DNA of 64,000 nt from Bacillus sp. BP-3 (GTDB lineage: Bacteria; Bacillota; Bacilli; Bacillales; Bacillaceae_G): NCBI RefSeq assembly GCF_028401955.1, contig NZ_JAQOTJ010000011.1:88981-152980 (forward strand), given 5' to 3'. Each line of letters begins with the position of its first letter. The first letter of the stretch is position 1. Below the pieces are notes generated by a model. The model saw nothing but the letters and a program-made list of their open reading frames with translations, was not told the DNA's origin and searched no databases. Of the stretch, positions 9,876 through 17,401 are shown piece by piece. The position numbers and the translations under genes were made by a program.

Positions 9876-9904
9876 AATATATCAGATTGTTTAGAAAATT
9901 ACAA
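9876..9904 (-). promoter_or_regulatory. Candidate sigma-A promoter for prpCDB
   Basis: Minus-strand TTGTAA and TATATT separated by 17 bases. No better vegetative promoter was found closer to prpC, although chance matches are common in this AT-rich sequence. Confidence 0.4.
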
Positions 9905-9964
9905 TTTATTTTATTTTCTTTATCTTTGGATATACAATCGCTTTATTTTTCCATTATAATTTCT

Positions 9965-9996
9965 AAAAAAAAAGAATAGCAATTTGCTATCCTTTT
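9965..9996 (-). terminator. Intrinsic terminator of the DUF4870 gene
   Basis: Minus-strand stem GGATAGCAA pairing with TTGCTATTC, followed by eight T residues. It lies 20-50 bases after the stop of the gene at 10015. Confidence 0.8.
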
Positions 9997-10014
9997 CAGA
10001 CATTTTATTTTAGT

Positions 10015-10323
10015 TTATTTCAACCACGATCCAACAATCGGATATTGAAAAGGTCGATCATTCAATGCACGAACAATACCAATAATTGGAGTAATTAAAG
10101 CCATGAGTCCAAAAATAATTAAAAATGGAATTCCAATTAATACCCAAGAGAAAAATGCCGAAATACCAATTAATACGCCGATGACAAAATGAAATATGAC
10201 CGCTTGTAATGATAAATTTTTAATTTCTCGATCTGAACTCACAAGAAATATAATAAAAGGGACTAATACAGGTGCAAACCAAGTACTAGCATGAATAAAT
10301 ATTTTCAATCCTTTATGCTCCAT
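10015..10323 (-). CDS. DUF4870-type small membrane protein
   Basis: 102 residues starting MEHKGLKIFIHASTW, with two or three hydrophobic segments (about 15-30, 45-65 and 66-85) and the conserved DREIKNLSLQAVIFH and FPLMALITPIIGIVRA-like stretches of DUF4870/Tic20-like proteins. The start is the ATG at 10321-10323, eleven bases after AAAGGAG; a GTG four codons earlier overlaps that ribosome binding site. Function unknown. It stands alone, divergent from the cupin gene, with its own terminator. Confidence 0.8.
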   Translation of the reverse strand: MEHKGLKIFIHASTWFAPVLVPFIIFLVSSDREIKNLSLQAVIFHFVIGVLIGISAFFSWVLIGIPFLIIFGLMALITPIIGIVRALNDRPFQYPIVGSWLK

Positions 10324-10667
10324 TAAAAAAACCACTCCTTTTTTCTATGTTTTTTCTTTGTTATGTAATATTTTATATAATAACTCATGCTATGTGCATG
10401 AGACTCGAGGCTGATTTGTACTCATTCAAAAGTTCTACTTATTTACCTAATTCTTATATATTTATAAAACCAAAAGGTAATATGCCTATACTCTCCTATA
10501 AATTATGTTCATTCGAATTAAACGTCTTTCAACTATTTTCCCCTTAACAAACACTTCAAAACATAACATCTTCTTTCGTAATATACATATGGAAATATTT
10601 ACTTAGTGCATTCGTTTAAGTTTTTTGATATTTTACATTTAAGCTCCATAAAAGCTGCTATACCATC
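10324..10667. other. Intergenic region between DUF4870 and cupin genes
   Basis: No convincing gene. A 7-bp stem CTCATGC/GCATGAG lies at about 10386-10404. Open frames here lack ribosome binding sites. Confidence 0.4.
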
Positions 10668-10707
10668 ATATCTGCTCTTTAGTAAACGAAAGAGCAGATA
10701 TCTTTTT
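10668..10707 (+). terminator. Strong terminator/attenuator upstream of the cupin gene
   Basis: A perfect 13-bp stem (ATATCTGCTCTTT with its complement) and an 8-base loop are followed by CTTTTTCCCC on the plus strand. There is no plus-strand gene upstream for it to end, and it lies 100 bases before the cupin start, so it may act as an attenuator or end a small RNA. Confidence 0.7.
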
Positions 10708-10808
10708 CCCCTTACGGCAATATAAACAACTGCACAACAATGGGGATAGACTCATATCCTATTCCAGATACCGAAACCAACTTCGAATCAGGAAGGCAGG
10801 AAAATGAA

Positions 10809-11456
10809 ATGACTTCTCCTATAGATTATACTTCTCCATCTATCCAATTCACTCAAGATGTAAGTAGAACTAACTTTTTTACAAAAGATGCGCAAAATTA
10901 TATAAATGTTCTAGGGATTAAACAGTTAAATACATTAAATAATACATCTTTACTCGACATTTTTTTAAGTGCGGGAAATATTATAGAACCTCATATACAT
11001 CAAAATGCGGCTGAACTCGTTTATTGTATTTCTGGTGCAGCTGTCGTTTCTTTGCTTAATCCCTTTACAAACCAAATTTTGAGTTTCCCTATAAAACCAG
11101 GTCAAGTTGTCAATATACCACAAGCTTGGTGGCATTATGAAACCGCCACTGTAGACAACACACATTTATTAGCCATTTTTAATGCCCCTACTCCCGAAGT
11201 TACTTTTGGATCAGATATATTACGATTAACACCCGCAAATATTATGGCTCATACGTATTGTCTCGATGAACAACAATGGAAACAAGCAGTATCTCCTATT
11301 CAATCTACTACTGTAATTGGTCCTCCTAAAGGCTGCAATCCAAGTGAAAGTCGAAATACATTTCATCATATCCCTAATCAAAACCAAATGCATTCACAGC
11401 ATTCACCATATTATTGCCAACAACATCAATTTCCATTTCAATATTGGGGATATTAA
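10809..11456 (+). CDS. Cupin-domain protein with Gln/His/Tyr-rich tail
   Basis: Single-domain cupin of 215 residues from the ATG at 10809. An ATG 23 codons earlier has no ribosome binding site, whereas AGGAAGG and AGGAAA lie before this one. Cupin motif 1 (PHIHQNAAELVYCISG) and motif 2 (GQVVNIPQAWWH) keep all metal ligands, two His and Glu in the first and His in the second, so a metal-dependent enzyme or sugar/acid binder is possible. The domain resembles oxalate decarboxylase and germin cupins. The last ~30 residues are rich in His, Gln, Tyr and Pro and end QFPFQYWGY, a composition common in spore-coat proteins. Activity is unknown. Confidence 0.82.
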   Translation: MTSPIDYTSPSIQFTQDVSRTNFFTKDAQNYINVLGIKQLNTLNNTSLLDIFLSAGNIIEPHIHQNAAELVYCISGAAVVSLLNPFTNQILSFPIKPGQVVNIPQAWWHYETATVDNTHLLAIFNAPTPEVTFGSDILRLTPANIMAHTYCLDEQQWKQAVSPIQSTTVIGPPKGCNPSESRNTFHHIPNQNQMHSQHSPYYCQQHQFPFQYWGY

Positions 11457-11476
11457 CATAACAACCAACCAAAATA

Positions 11477-11502
11477 ATACCCTTGATTGGGTTTCTTTTT
11501 AT
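11477..11502 (+). terminator. Short terminator after the cupin gene
   Basis: ACCC-ttgatt-GGGT stem followed by TTCTTTTT, twenty bases after the cupin stop. A weak stem but in the right place. Confidence 0.45.
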
Positions 11503-11515
11503 ATGACTTAGTATG

Positions 11516-12331
11516 TTACAGCTCGAGCTCCTTTTTTAACAAAGTAAGGTTATAATCATGGAATTTTTTCATTGTTTTTGGATAACTATATTTTTTTATA
11601 AGGCCATATGTTTCTTCTTGTTTGCCTTCTAATAGTAACTGTTTAGTTTGTAATATATAATGAACTGCCTCGGATATCCTCTTTTTCATCTCTGTTTTTT
11701 CTTTTGTAAATCCTCCATGTCCTGGTATTAGGAGACTAATGTCATATTTTTCTATTATGGATTCGAATTTTGTTAAAGTTGATAAATAGTCATCGCTGTT
11801 ATGATAAATATAAGGAAATTCTAGATTTGATAAGTAGTCACCAGCTATTATGATTCCGAGTGGCTCAAGAACTGTAATAATGCCATCATCAGTATGACCT
11901 GGGGCTTGATAAAAGTGAAATTTTATATCTCCTATTTCTAATTCCTCATCTTCTTTACGAATGGAAATATCCACATCTGGAAACTTTACTTCATACTTCC
12001 TTGTTATGTAATAAGAATCGTCAAAGTCTTGAATGCTATTGATAATTGATTGCTTATCAGGGCAATCTTTTAATTTTTCGCTTGCAATTACTTTAGCATG
12101 CGAAAACGCACCATAACCTAAAATATGATCAAAATCGGAATGTGTAAAAAGTAAGTAAAGGTCTTTATCTTTTTTATTTTTATATACATAGTCCTGAATT
12201 TCATCTACTTCATTCGGTAGCCAAGTCGGATCTACTACTAATACCAATTTATCTGTTTCTACAACAACTGAATTGGTTTGATAAATAGTACTTTGAAAGA
12301 TCGTTATGAAATTATCTTTATATTGAATCAT
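11516..12331 (-). CDS. MBL-fold metallo-hydrolase
   Basis: 271-residue metallo-beta-lactamase-fold protein, probably a cytosolic hydrolase. Metal-binding motifs in order: HSDFDHILG (HxxxDH, near residue 63), PGHTDDGI (near 145), AGDYLSN (Asp ligand, near 168) and LIPGHGGF (final His, near 207). The long C-terminal helical tail is typical of the glyoxalase-II-like subgroup. Substrate unknown. A good start: ATG preceded by TGGAGGCATAGGGTA. It is monocistronic and convergent with the cupin gene. Confidence 0.85.
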   Translation of the reverse strand: MIQYKDNFITIFQSTIYQTNSVVVETDKLVLVVDPTWLPNEVDEIQDYVYKNKKDKDLYLLFTHSDFDHILGYGAFSHAKVIASEKLKDCPDKQSIINSIQDFDDSYYITRKYEVKFPDVDISIRKEDEELEIGDIKFHFYQAPGHTDDGIITVLEPLGIIIAGDYLSNLEFPYIYHNSDDYLSTLTKFESIIEKYDISLLIPGHGGFTKEKTEMKKRISEAVHYILQTKQLLLEGKQEETYGLIKKYSYPKTMKKFHDYNLTLLKKELEL

Positions 12332-12541
12332 TACCCTATGCCTCCATTCTAGTTTTTTCCTATTGCTTTGAAGAAATCTAGGTACATATCTCTATAATTA
12401 AAAGGGAATTTTCACAAAAACTATACAAAAAGAATATCATTCTTTTTGTTTGTAGGCTATGGGATTTTTTTTATCAAAAACACCGTTTTACGCCCATGTT
12501 TTTCACAACATTAATCATATTTATGTAGCGCTATCCTAAAA
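12332..12541. other. Intergenic region upstream of the MBL gene
   Basis: No gene seen. A short inverted repeat AAAAAGAAT-atc-ATTCTTTTTG lies at about 12427-12447. Confidence 0.4.
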
Positions 12542-12577
12542 TAGAAAAGCTGACTCATAGGAGTCAACTTTTCTCGT
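12542..12577 (-). terminator. Hairpin after the decayed gene at 12577
   Basis: Near-perfect inverted repeat AGAAAAG-TGACTC around a 3-base loop, with one C/T mismatch. It lies directly after the stop codon of the reading-frame remnant on the minus strand and could work in either direction. Confidence 0.5.
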
Positions 12578-12828
12578 CATACTTGTAAAATCCACATTCC
12601 ATACTCTGGATAAACTACTTTTAACTTCACAACAGTCTCATCACACCATGTTTTGAATTGAAATCTCCAACTATATATAATGCGGTGATTTCCGTCTTCT
12701 AGACATTCTATCCAAATACCATAACTAGATCATACTTTTTTATTTTTCCAATACATATGCAGTCCATTTAATAGAATCGAAATCCGCTATATAACTGTAA
12801 TAGGAATCTATGCCTATAAACCATTCTA
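12577..12828 (-). pseudogene. Decayed gene of unknown family (frameshifted remnant)
   Basis: Two minus-strand reading frames look coding but are interrupted. The upstream piece reads WFIGIDSYYSYIADFDSIKW and continues TAYVLEK to a stop. After a frame change the downstream piece reads YGIWIECLEDGNHRIIYSW, then RFQFKTWCDETVVKLKVVYP and ends GMWILQV with a TGA at 12577-12579, just before a hairpin. The residue make-up (Trp, Tyr, Cys and charged residues in an AT-rich stretch) is not that of random sequence. I do not recognise the family. No start codon with a ribosome binding site survives. Confidence 0.45.
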
Positions 12829-13096
12829 ATTATTTAAAATAGTTCACATTTTATTCAAACATTTGAACTATGAATATTTATTCTTTTTTTGCATACATAG
12901 TTCTCCTTTTCGCATAGGAAAAACTTTCAATTTTTGACAATTTTCTGAACGACGGTTTATTATACAAAAAATGAGAAAAATGAATATTTTTATCATTTTT
13001 TGTCTTTTCATATATATTTACAGTTCATATACACTACATATAGACTGTTAGTTGTAAGAACAATATTACCAAAAATTAGAAAAGGAGAAAAAGAAA

Positions 13097-13447
13097 ATGA
13101 AAAATTTCACAAAGGTTACCTTAGCAACATTTATCGGATTTTGTGGTATTGGTGCTTTTTCACAAACGGAGAATGTAAAAGCAGCAGGATTAGATATCAC
13201 TTCTCAAGATTCTTTGAATGCAAATACTTCCACTGTCACAAACAAACAATCCATTGTATCTGAACCAAAAACAATTAAGCACCATCATGTAAAGTATGAA
13301 AAAAGAAAGTATCAATCTGCTGAAAATATCCCTAAAGAAATCTATTACTCTTCAGAAGGCTTTAAAGGAGTTATTTCCGCAGTGACTGTTATAGATACTG
13401 GAGACTATTTCCTAGTTTGTTATTCCGGCACTGTCATTCGCTGTTAA
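13097..13447 (+). CDS. Small secreted protein, unknown function
   Basis: 116 residues. An N-terminal signal peptide (MKNFTKVTLATFIGFCGIGAFS with likely cleavage near VKA-AG, residue 30) is followed by a Ser/Thr/Asn-rich linker, a basic His/Lys patch (KHHHVKYEKRKYQ) and a compact C-terminal part with IPKEIYYSSEGFKG and DYFLVCYSGTVIRC. The pattern IP-x-x-IYY-x-x-GF-x-G...YSGTV occurs in other small secreted Bacillus proteins, but I cannot name the family. Two cysteines in the C-terminus could form a disulfide. AAAGGAG lies ten bases before the ATG. It lies alone in a gene-poor stretch between two remnants. Confidence 0.7.
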   Translation: MKNFTKVTLATFIGFCGIGAFSQTENVKAAGLDITSQDSLNANTSTVTNKQSIVSEPKTIKHHHVKYEKRKYQSAENIPKEIYYSSEGFKGVISAVTVIDTGDYFLVCYSGTVIRC

Positions 13448-14079
13448 ATAGAAAGTAACATATAAATATGAACAATAAAGAATCTGCTTACAATAATAAA
13501 AAAAGCCAAAAAATCAATTGATTTGATTTCATGGCTTATTAAATAATAAGATAACATTAAAAATAACACTTTAACATTACCTTTCCCATAATTAATTATA
13601 TAATAGAAAGAATTTTCTTTCAATTAAAAGACACTCATGTAGTGTCTTTTTTTATCAAAAAAGACTCCGTTATATAGCAAACTCCTCTTTTACAATATGT
13701 ATATGATCTCTAATCGAAAGTTCTCACAACTTTATTTCATACATTACATAAAAGTTAAGAAGAAAATGATATACGTTAAAAAGATATAAGAACTACTTTA
13801 TTTGGTTTGAACTACCGCCCAAGGAGCCAGTTTCTTTTTATCTAATCCAGTTCATGTAACTTTCGTCAAAATACATCCAACCTTCTATTTTAAGTAGGCC
13901 CTTTTTTGTCAAAAAAATAGTTTTTTCCTCTATACCAATAGTGAAAAGCATCTATACTAAAGCTTCCGGATAATGTTTCTCAATTTACTATATATTCCAT
14001 TCATGTTAAATTTGAATGGAAAAAGGTTTCTTTTTCATTACTTCCCTTTTCAAACCTCGAAAGCAATAAGATGGATGGC
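13448..14079. other. Gene-poor stretch with hairpins
   Basis: No coding frame with a ribosome binding site. Inverted repeats are seen at about 13497-13541 (AAGCCA/TGGCTT, with a T-run on the minus strand) and 13625-13652. The rest is AT-rich and without recognisable content. Confidence 0.4.
13625..13652 (+). terminator. Intrinsic terminator
   Basis: AAGACACT-catgt-AGTGTCTT followed by a run of seven or more T residues. It lies 180 bases after the secreted-protein gene. Confidence 0.7.
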
Positions 14080-14106
14080 GACACTCCTAGGAGTGTCTTT
14101 TTTTTT
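14080..14106 (+). terminator. Intrinsic terminator (18-bp palindrome)
   Basis: GACACTCCT and its exact complement without extra loop bases, followed by nine T residues. No intact gene precedes it. Confidence 0.65.
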
Positions 14107-14184
14107 ATAACAAAAAGGCTTCGGGAACCATACCAATTTCTTTTGTGGCTTCCTAACAATTTCAAAAGTTTGACACATCTTTAG

Positions 14185-14409
14185 AAAAGGCTTATAAAGA
14201 AAAGTGAAGTTCTTAATATTCGTTTTCATGATCTTTGGCATACCTATGCTATTTTCATACAAAGGCAAGGTATTCATCCGAAGAGTATAAACGAACGACT
14301 TGTACACAAAAGAATAGGAATCACATTGGATACCTACTCTCACGTCGTACCAGGTCTCCAAGAAAAAGCTGTAGAAGATTTTGCAAGCAATCTATTTCAA
14401 AAACGCTAA
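14185..14409 (+). pseudogene. C-terminal remnant of a phage-type tyrosine recombinase
   Basis: The frame reads RLIKKSEVLNIRFHDLWHTY, continues through GIHPKSINERLVH and ITLDTYSHVVPGLQEKAVED and ends at the TAA at 14407. This is the end of the catalytic domain of phage integrases, with the HxLRHT box, the GH box and the catalytic Tyr in DTYSHV. Three things show that it is dead: in-frame stop TAG at 14182 just upstream, no N-terminal two-thirds, and the catalytic Arg of HDLRHT changed to Trp. It marks a former prophage or integrative-element end. Confidence 0.85.
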
Positions 14410-14477
14410 TGTTTGCAAATGAGGATTTTGCATAAAAATACTCGCAAATCCACATGACATTGAAAGGAGTCAAAAAC

Positions 14478-14792
14478 ATGAAAGAAATCAAGAGTGACAA
14501 GGAATTTAAGGACATTATCGCAAGCGAGGAGCCAGTAGTAGTAAAGTTCTTCACAACATGGTGCCCAGATTGCGTGCGCATGGACAATTTTATCGGTGAT
14601 GTAATGGAAGAGTTCAATAAATTTGAATGGTATTCCATTAATAAAGATGAGTTCCCAAGTATTGCGGAAGAATATCAAGTAATGGGAATTCCAAGTTTAT
14701 TAGTGTATCAAAACGGTGAAAAATTGGGTCATCTACATAGTGCAAATGCAAAAACAGAAGAACAAGTTACTGAGTTTTTAGAAGTATATTAA
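14478..14792 (+). CDS. Thioredoxin-family protein (YdbP-like)
   Basis: 104 residues from the ATG at 14478, which follows AAAGGAGTCAAAAAC; the open frame starts eight codons earlier without a ribosome binding site. Thioredoxin fold with the active site FFTTWCPDCVRM near residue 30 (WCPDC rather than WCGPC) and the cis-Pro loop GIPSLLVYQ near residue 73. No signal peptide, so cytosolic thiol-disulfide exchange. B. subtilis YdbP is the closest protein I recall. Single-gene unit with a strong terminator. Confidence 0.88.
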   Translation: MKEIKSDKEFKDIIASEEPVVVKFFTTWCPDCVRMDNFIGDVMEEFNKFEWYSINKDEFPSIAEEYQVMGIPSLLVYQNGEKLGHLHSANAKTEEQVTEFLEVY

Positions 14793-14811
14793 TACAATAT
14801 AATAACTTACA

Positions 14812-14850
14812 AAAAGCGCTTAGAGATATACTTAAGCGCTTTTTATTTTT
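14812..14850 (+). terminator. Terminator of the thioredoxin-like gene
   Basis: AAAAAGCGCTTA pairs with TAAGCGCTTTTT across a short loop and is followed by ATTTTTTT. Confidence 0.88.
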
Positions 14851-14981
14851 TTGCCCTCATGAAACAATGTTCTCCCTTTCTTAAAATGCTAAAAGTACAC
14901 AACAATGTTTGTATAGACCCACACGACTTTCATTTGATACGCTTATATATATAATCTTTGAGAGAAAGGTGAGTAAATAGT

Positions 14982-15863
14982 ATGGAATCACTTTCTAACA
15001 AAGCTGCTGATAAAGGGGCTATTCTAAGTATTGTTGCCTATATATTTTTATCAACTGTTAAAATTACAATAAGCTACATAGCCGTTTCTAGCGCACTGCG
15101 TGCAGATGGTCTTAATAATTTAACTGATATTGGCGCATCATTAGCTGTATTAATCGGGTTAAAAATTTCCCGAAAACCTCGTGATCCAGATCATCCATAT
15201 GGTCACTTACGCGCGGAACAAATCGCTTCACTCATCGCATCCTTTATTATGATGACTGTTGGACTTGAAGTTATCGTAAATGCTGTTCAATCCTTTTTCA
15301 AGGAAGAACAGCCCCCCCCAAGTTTAATAGGAGCTTGGGTTGCTTTGTTTTGCGCTGCTATTATGTATAGCGTATACGTTTATAATCGTAAAATTGCCAA
15401 GGAAACAAAAAGTAAAGCACTAGAAGCAGCTGCAAAAGATAATTTATCTGATGTTTTCGTAAGTGTTGGGACCGTTATTGGTATTTTCGGTTCACAGTTT
15501 CAAATGCCTCTTCTTGATCCAATTGCGGCACTTATTGTCGGTATCATTATTTGTAAAACTGCATGGGATATTTTCAAAGAAGCATCACACCTATTAACAG
15601 ATGGCATTGATCCAGACAAAATGAAGCAATATGCCGAAACAGTTAAAACTATTACAGGCGTTGAACACATTGTTGACATTCGAGCACGCATGTATGGGAA
15701 TCAAACGTATGTTGATATTACTATCGAAGTAGACGCACACATGGATGTAAGTGAAAGCCATCGTATTACTGATGAAATTGAAGAAAAACTGCAACATAAA
15801 CACAATATTTGGCACACACATATTCATGTAGAGCCAATGCAAAAAGAACCTATGCTCTCATAG
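14982..15863 (+). CDS. Cation diffusion facilitator (CDF) metal exporter
   Basis: Membrane antiporter expelling divalent metal ions. 293 residues with about six transmembrane segments in the first 210, then a cytoplasmic ferredoxin-like domain. Metal-site residues are visible: ALRADGLNNLTDIGAS (the D-x-x-x-D of helix 2, near residue 42) and AAAKDNLSDVFVSVG (near 150), plus the conserved DPDHPYGHLRAE loop. The C-terminal domain includes the His-rich HRITDEIEEKLQHKHNIWHTHIH-type region. Resembles the manganese exporters MneP/MneS of B. subtilis; the metal is not fixed by sequence alone. A GAAAGGTGAG ribosome binding site precedes the ATG. Confidence 0.9.
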   Translation: MESLSNKAADKGAILSIVAYIFLSTVKITISYIAVSSALRADGLNNLTDIGASLAVLIGLKISRKPRDPDHPYGHLRAEQIASLIASFIMMTVGLEVIVNAVQSFFKEEQPPPSLIGAWVALFCAAIMYSVYVYNRKIAKETKSKALEAAAKDNLSDVFVSVGTVIGIFGSQFQMPLLDPIAALIVGIIICKTAWDIFKEASHLLTDGIDPDKMKQYAETVKTITGVEHIVDIRARMYGNQTYVDITIEVDAHMDVSESHRITDEIEEKLQHKHNIWHTHIHVEPMQKEPMLS

Positions 15864-15873
15864 GTTCTTTTTC
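15841..15873 (+). terminator. Terminator overlapping the CDF gene end
   Basis: AAGAACCTATG-ctct-CATAGGTTCTT followed by TTT. The first arm encodes the last codons of the transporter. Confidence 0.85.
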
Positions 15874-15916
15874 TGTAATACAAAATGGATTGAAATGAGT
15901 CATTACGCATGATTGA

Positions 15917-16570
15917 TTAACTTGATACAGAAGATTTATTGTGGGCTACATGTGGGAGAAATGTTTGATGAAACATGATACATAAAATAAGCCAACTTCC
16001 TCCAGCAGCCCAGCCCGCTAAAATATCAGATGGATAATGTACTCCTAAATATATTCGACTAATAGAAATGGAGAAGATAAGAAAGCAGGCAATAACAATC
16101 AGCAGTAATTTTTGATGCAATTGTAGGCGATGTTCAGTAATTGTAATGTATGCAATAAACCCAAGAAATGCAACAGCATTCATCGCATGTCCGCTCGGAA
16201 AACTGTAGCCTGTCGCAGTAACAAGTTGTGATATATCGGGCCTTGGTCGTTCATACCATACCTTTAACATATAGTTTAAATAGCGCGAACCATAAAAATT
16301 TATCATTAACAAAATCGCTGTCATATATCGTCTTCGAATTAAGAAATACATAAACAGGATAAACAATACAGGAAAATATACCTTTTTTGAACCAATATAA
16401 GACATCCATACAAAATAAGCGGTAAAATACTCGTTACGAAAACTTTGTATATAATCACTGACAACATGATCAAATTGATCAATAAAAGATGTTTCATAAG
16501 AAAAAGATAGTACGACAAAACAAACGAGTAAAACAAAAAGTAGCATATATAAATGTCGATATCTCTTCAT
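15917..16570 (-). CDS. PAP2-family membrane phosphatase (YodM-like)
   Basis: Integral membrane lipid phosphatase, probably acting on undecaprenyl pyrophosphate or phosphatidylglycerol phosphate. Three-part PAP2 signature present: KVWYERPRP, SFPSGHAMN and RIYLGVHYPSDILAG. Five or six hydrophobic segments. I start at the ATG at 16568-16570 (MKRYRHLYMLL), eight bases after GAGG, giving 217 residues; the frame is open to an ATG at 16639, four bases after the spo0M stop, which would add 23 polar residues by translational coupling. It ends the kinase-spo0M operon. B. subtilis YodM occupies a similar position near yozD/yozE. Confidence 0.86.
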   Translation of the reverse strand: MKRYRHLYMLLFVLLVCFVVLSFSYETSFIDQFDHVVSDYIQSFRNEYFTAYFVWMSYIGSKKVYFPVLFILFMYFLIRRRYMTAILLMINFYGSRYLNYMLKVWYERPRPDISQLVTATGYSFPSGHAMNAVAFLGFIAYITITEHRLQLHQKLLLIVIACFLIFSISISRIYLGVHYPSDILAGWAAGGSWLILCIMFHQTFLPHVAHNKSSVSS

Positions 16571-16642
16571 CTGCATAACCTCACTATACAAAAATGGAGC
16601 GGGTGTTTTATTTTCCCTCTCCATTTCTTTTTTATGCATGAA

Positions 16643-17401
16643 TCAGCATGAAATATAACTGTTAATTTTTTGCTGCATTGTTGGAATGTCTTCACGCTTC
16701 ACTGTGAAACGTAAAACTTTTTCATCCATATCTAAAGCTTCAGATAACAGTCCAACAATCCCTCTTGCTTTTCGATCTACTTCCATCACAATTTCTAAAC
16801 TATCATACGAACGCGGAATGATCAGAAGTTCTAATTCATCGAGCTTTCCATAATATTGTCCGGATACAGGAACAAATTCAAACTCTTGCGCGAATGGGAC
16901 ATGATCTCGCAAACGGTATGGAAGTTCTTCACATTCCGCTTGACGAAGACGAAATCCAAGATTTTGGACTGCCTCTAATACACTTTTTAATAACAAGTTT
17001 GGTAGTATTTGAATGTAATCCCGGTCACTTGGGTCAATGCTGCGTTTAATATCTAGACCAGTCTGTACCCAAACAGTTTTCATTCCAATTGTTAACGGTG
17101 CTTCAATCGGCATCGGGAAAGAAAACGGAATTTCTCGTTTTTCATTTATCCCGATAGTAATAGGAGTTGTTAAACGAACTTTCTTTAAGTCATATGTTGA
17201 ACTTATTTTCTTATCATCCACTTCACGAATATATGTCGTAGACAACGTTAAATAAATACTATCAATTTCTTGTGCTACTGATCCGCCAGTAATATGTACA
17301 ACTCCTGTAATTTCTTCACCGATAAGCCATTCTTCTTGTGTTAACACAGTGTCAACTTTTGCACTGCCAATACCAACGCTTGCTAAAAACTTTTGGAACA
17401 T
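16643..17401 (-). CDS. spo0M: Sporulation-control protein Spo0M
   Basis: Arrestin-fold cytosolic protein that affects entry into sporulation and cell division in B. subtilis. 252 residues. The N-terminal MFQKFLASVGIGSAKVDTVL and the beta-rich segments GEEITGVVHITGG, FSFPMPIEAPLT and VWVQTGLDI are characteristic; a third part near the C-terminus (GIVGLLSEALDMDEK) matches the Spo0M tail. The gene overlaps the end of the kinase gene by 19 bases and lies four bases before the PAP2 frame, so kinase, Spo0M and PAP2 are probably co-expressed. Confidence 0.93.
   Translation of the reverse strand: MFQKFLASVGIGSAKVDTVLTQEEWLIGEEITGVVHITGGSVAQEIDSIYLTLSTTYIREVDDKKISSTYDLKKVRLTTPITIGINEKREIPFSFPMPIEAPLTIGMKTVWVQTGLDIKRSIDPSDRDYIQILPNLLLKSVLEAVQNLGFRLRQAECEELPYRLRDHVPFAQEFEFVPVSGQYYGKLDELELLIIPRSYDSLEIVMEVDRKARGIVGLLSEALDMDEKVLRFTVKREDIPTMQQKINSYISC

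Noticed and set aside
13000-13263. 87-codon plus-strand frame overlapping the secreted-protein gene
   Set aside because: Different phase from the gene with signal peptide and ribosome binding site; composition is random-like.
14050-14361. 103-codon minus-strand frame across the integrase remnant
   Set aside because: Antisense to the clearly recognisable integrase sequence.
16571-16639. Upstream start of the PAP2 gene at 16639
   Set aside because: The 23 extra residues are polar and only the internal ATG has GAGG at proper spacing; kept as an alternative because of possible coupling with spo0M.
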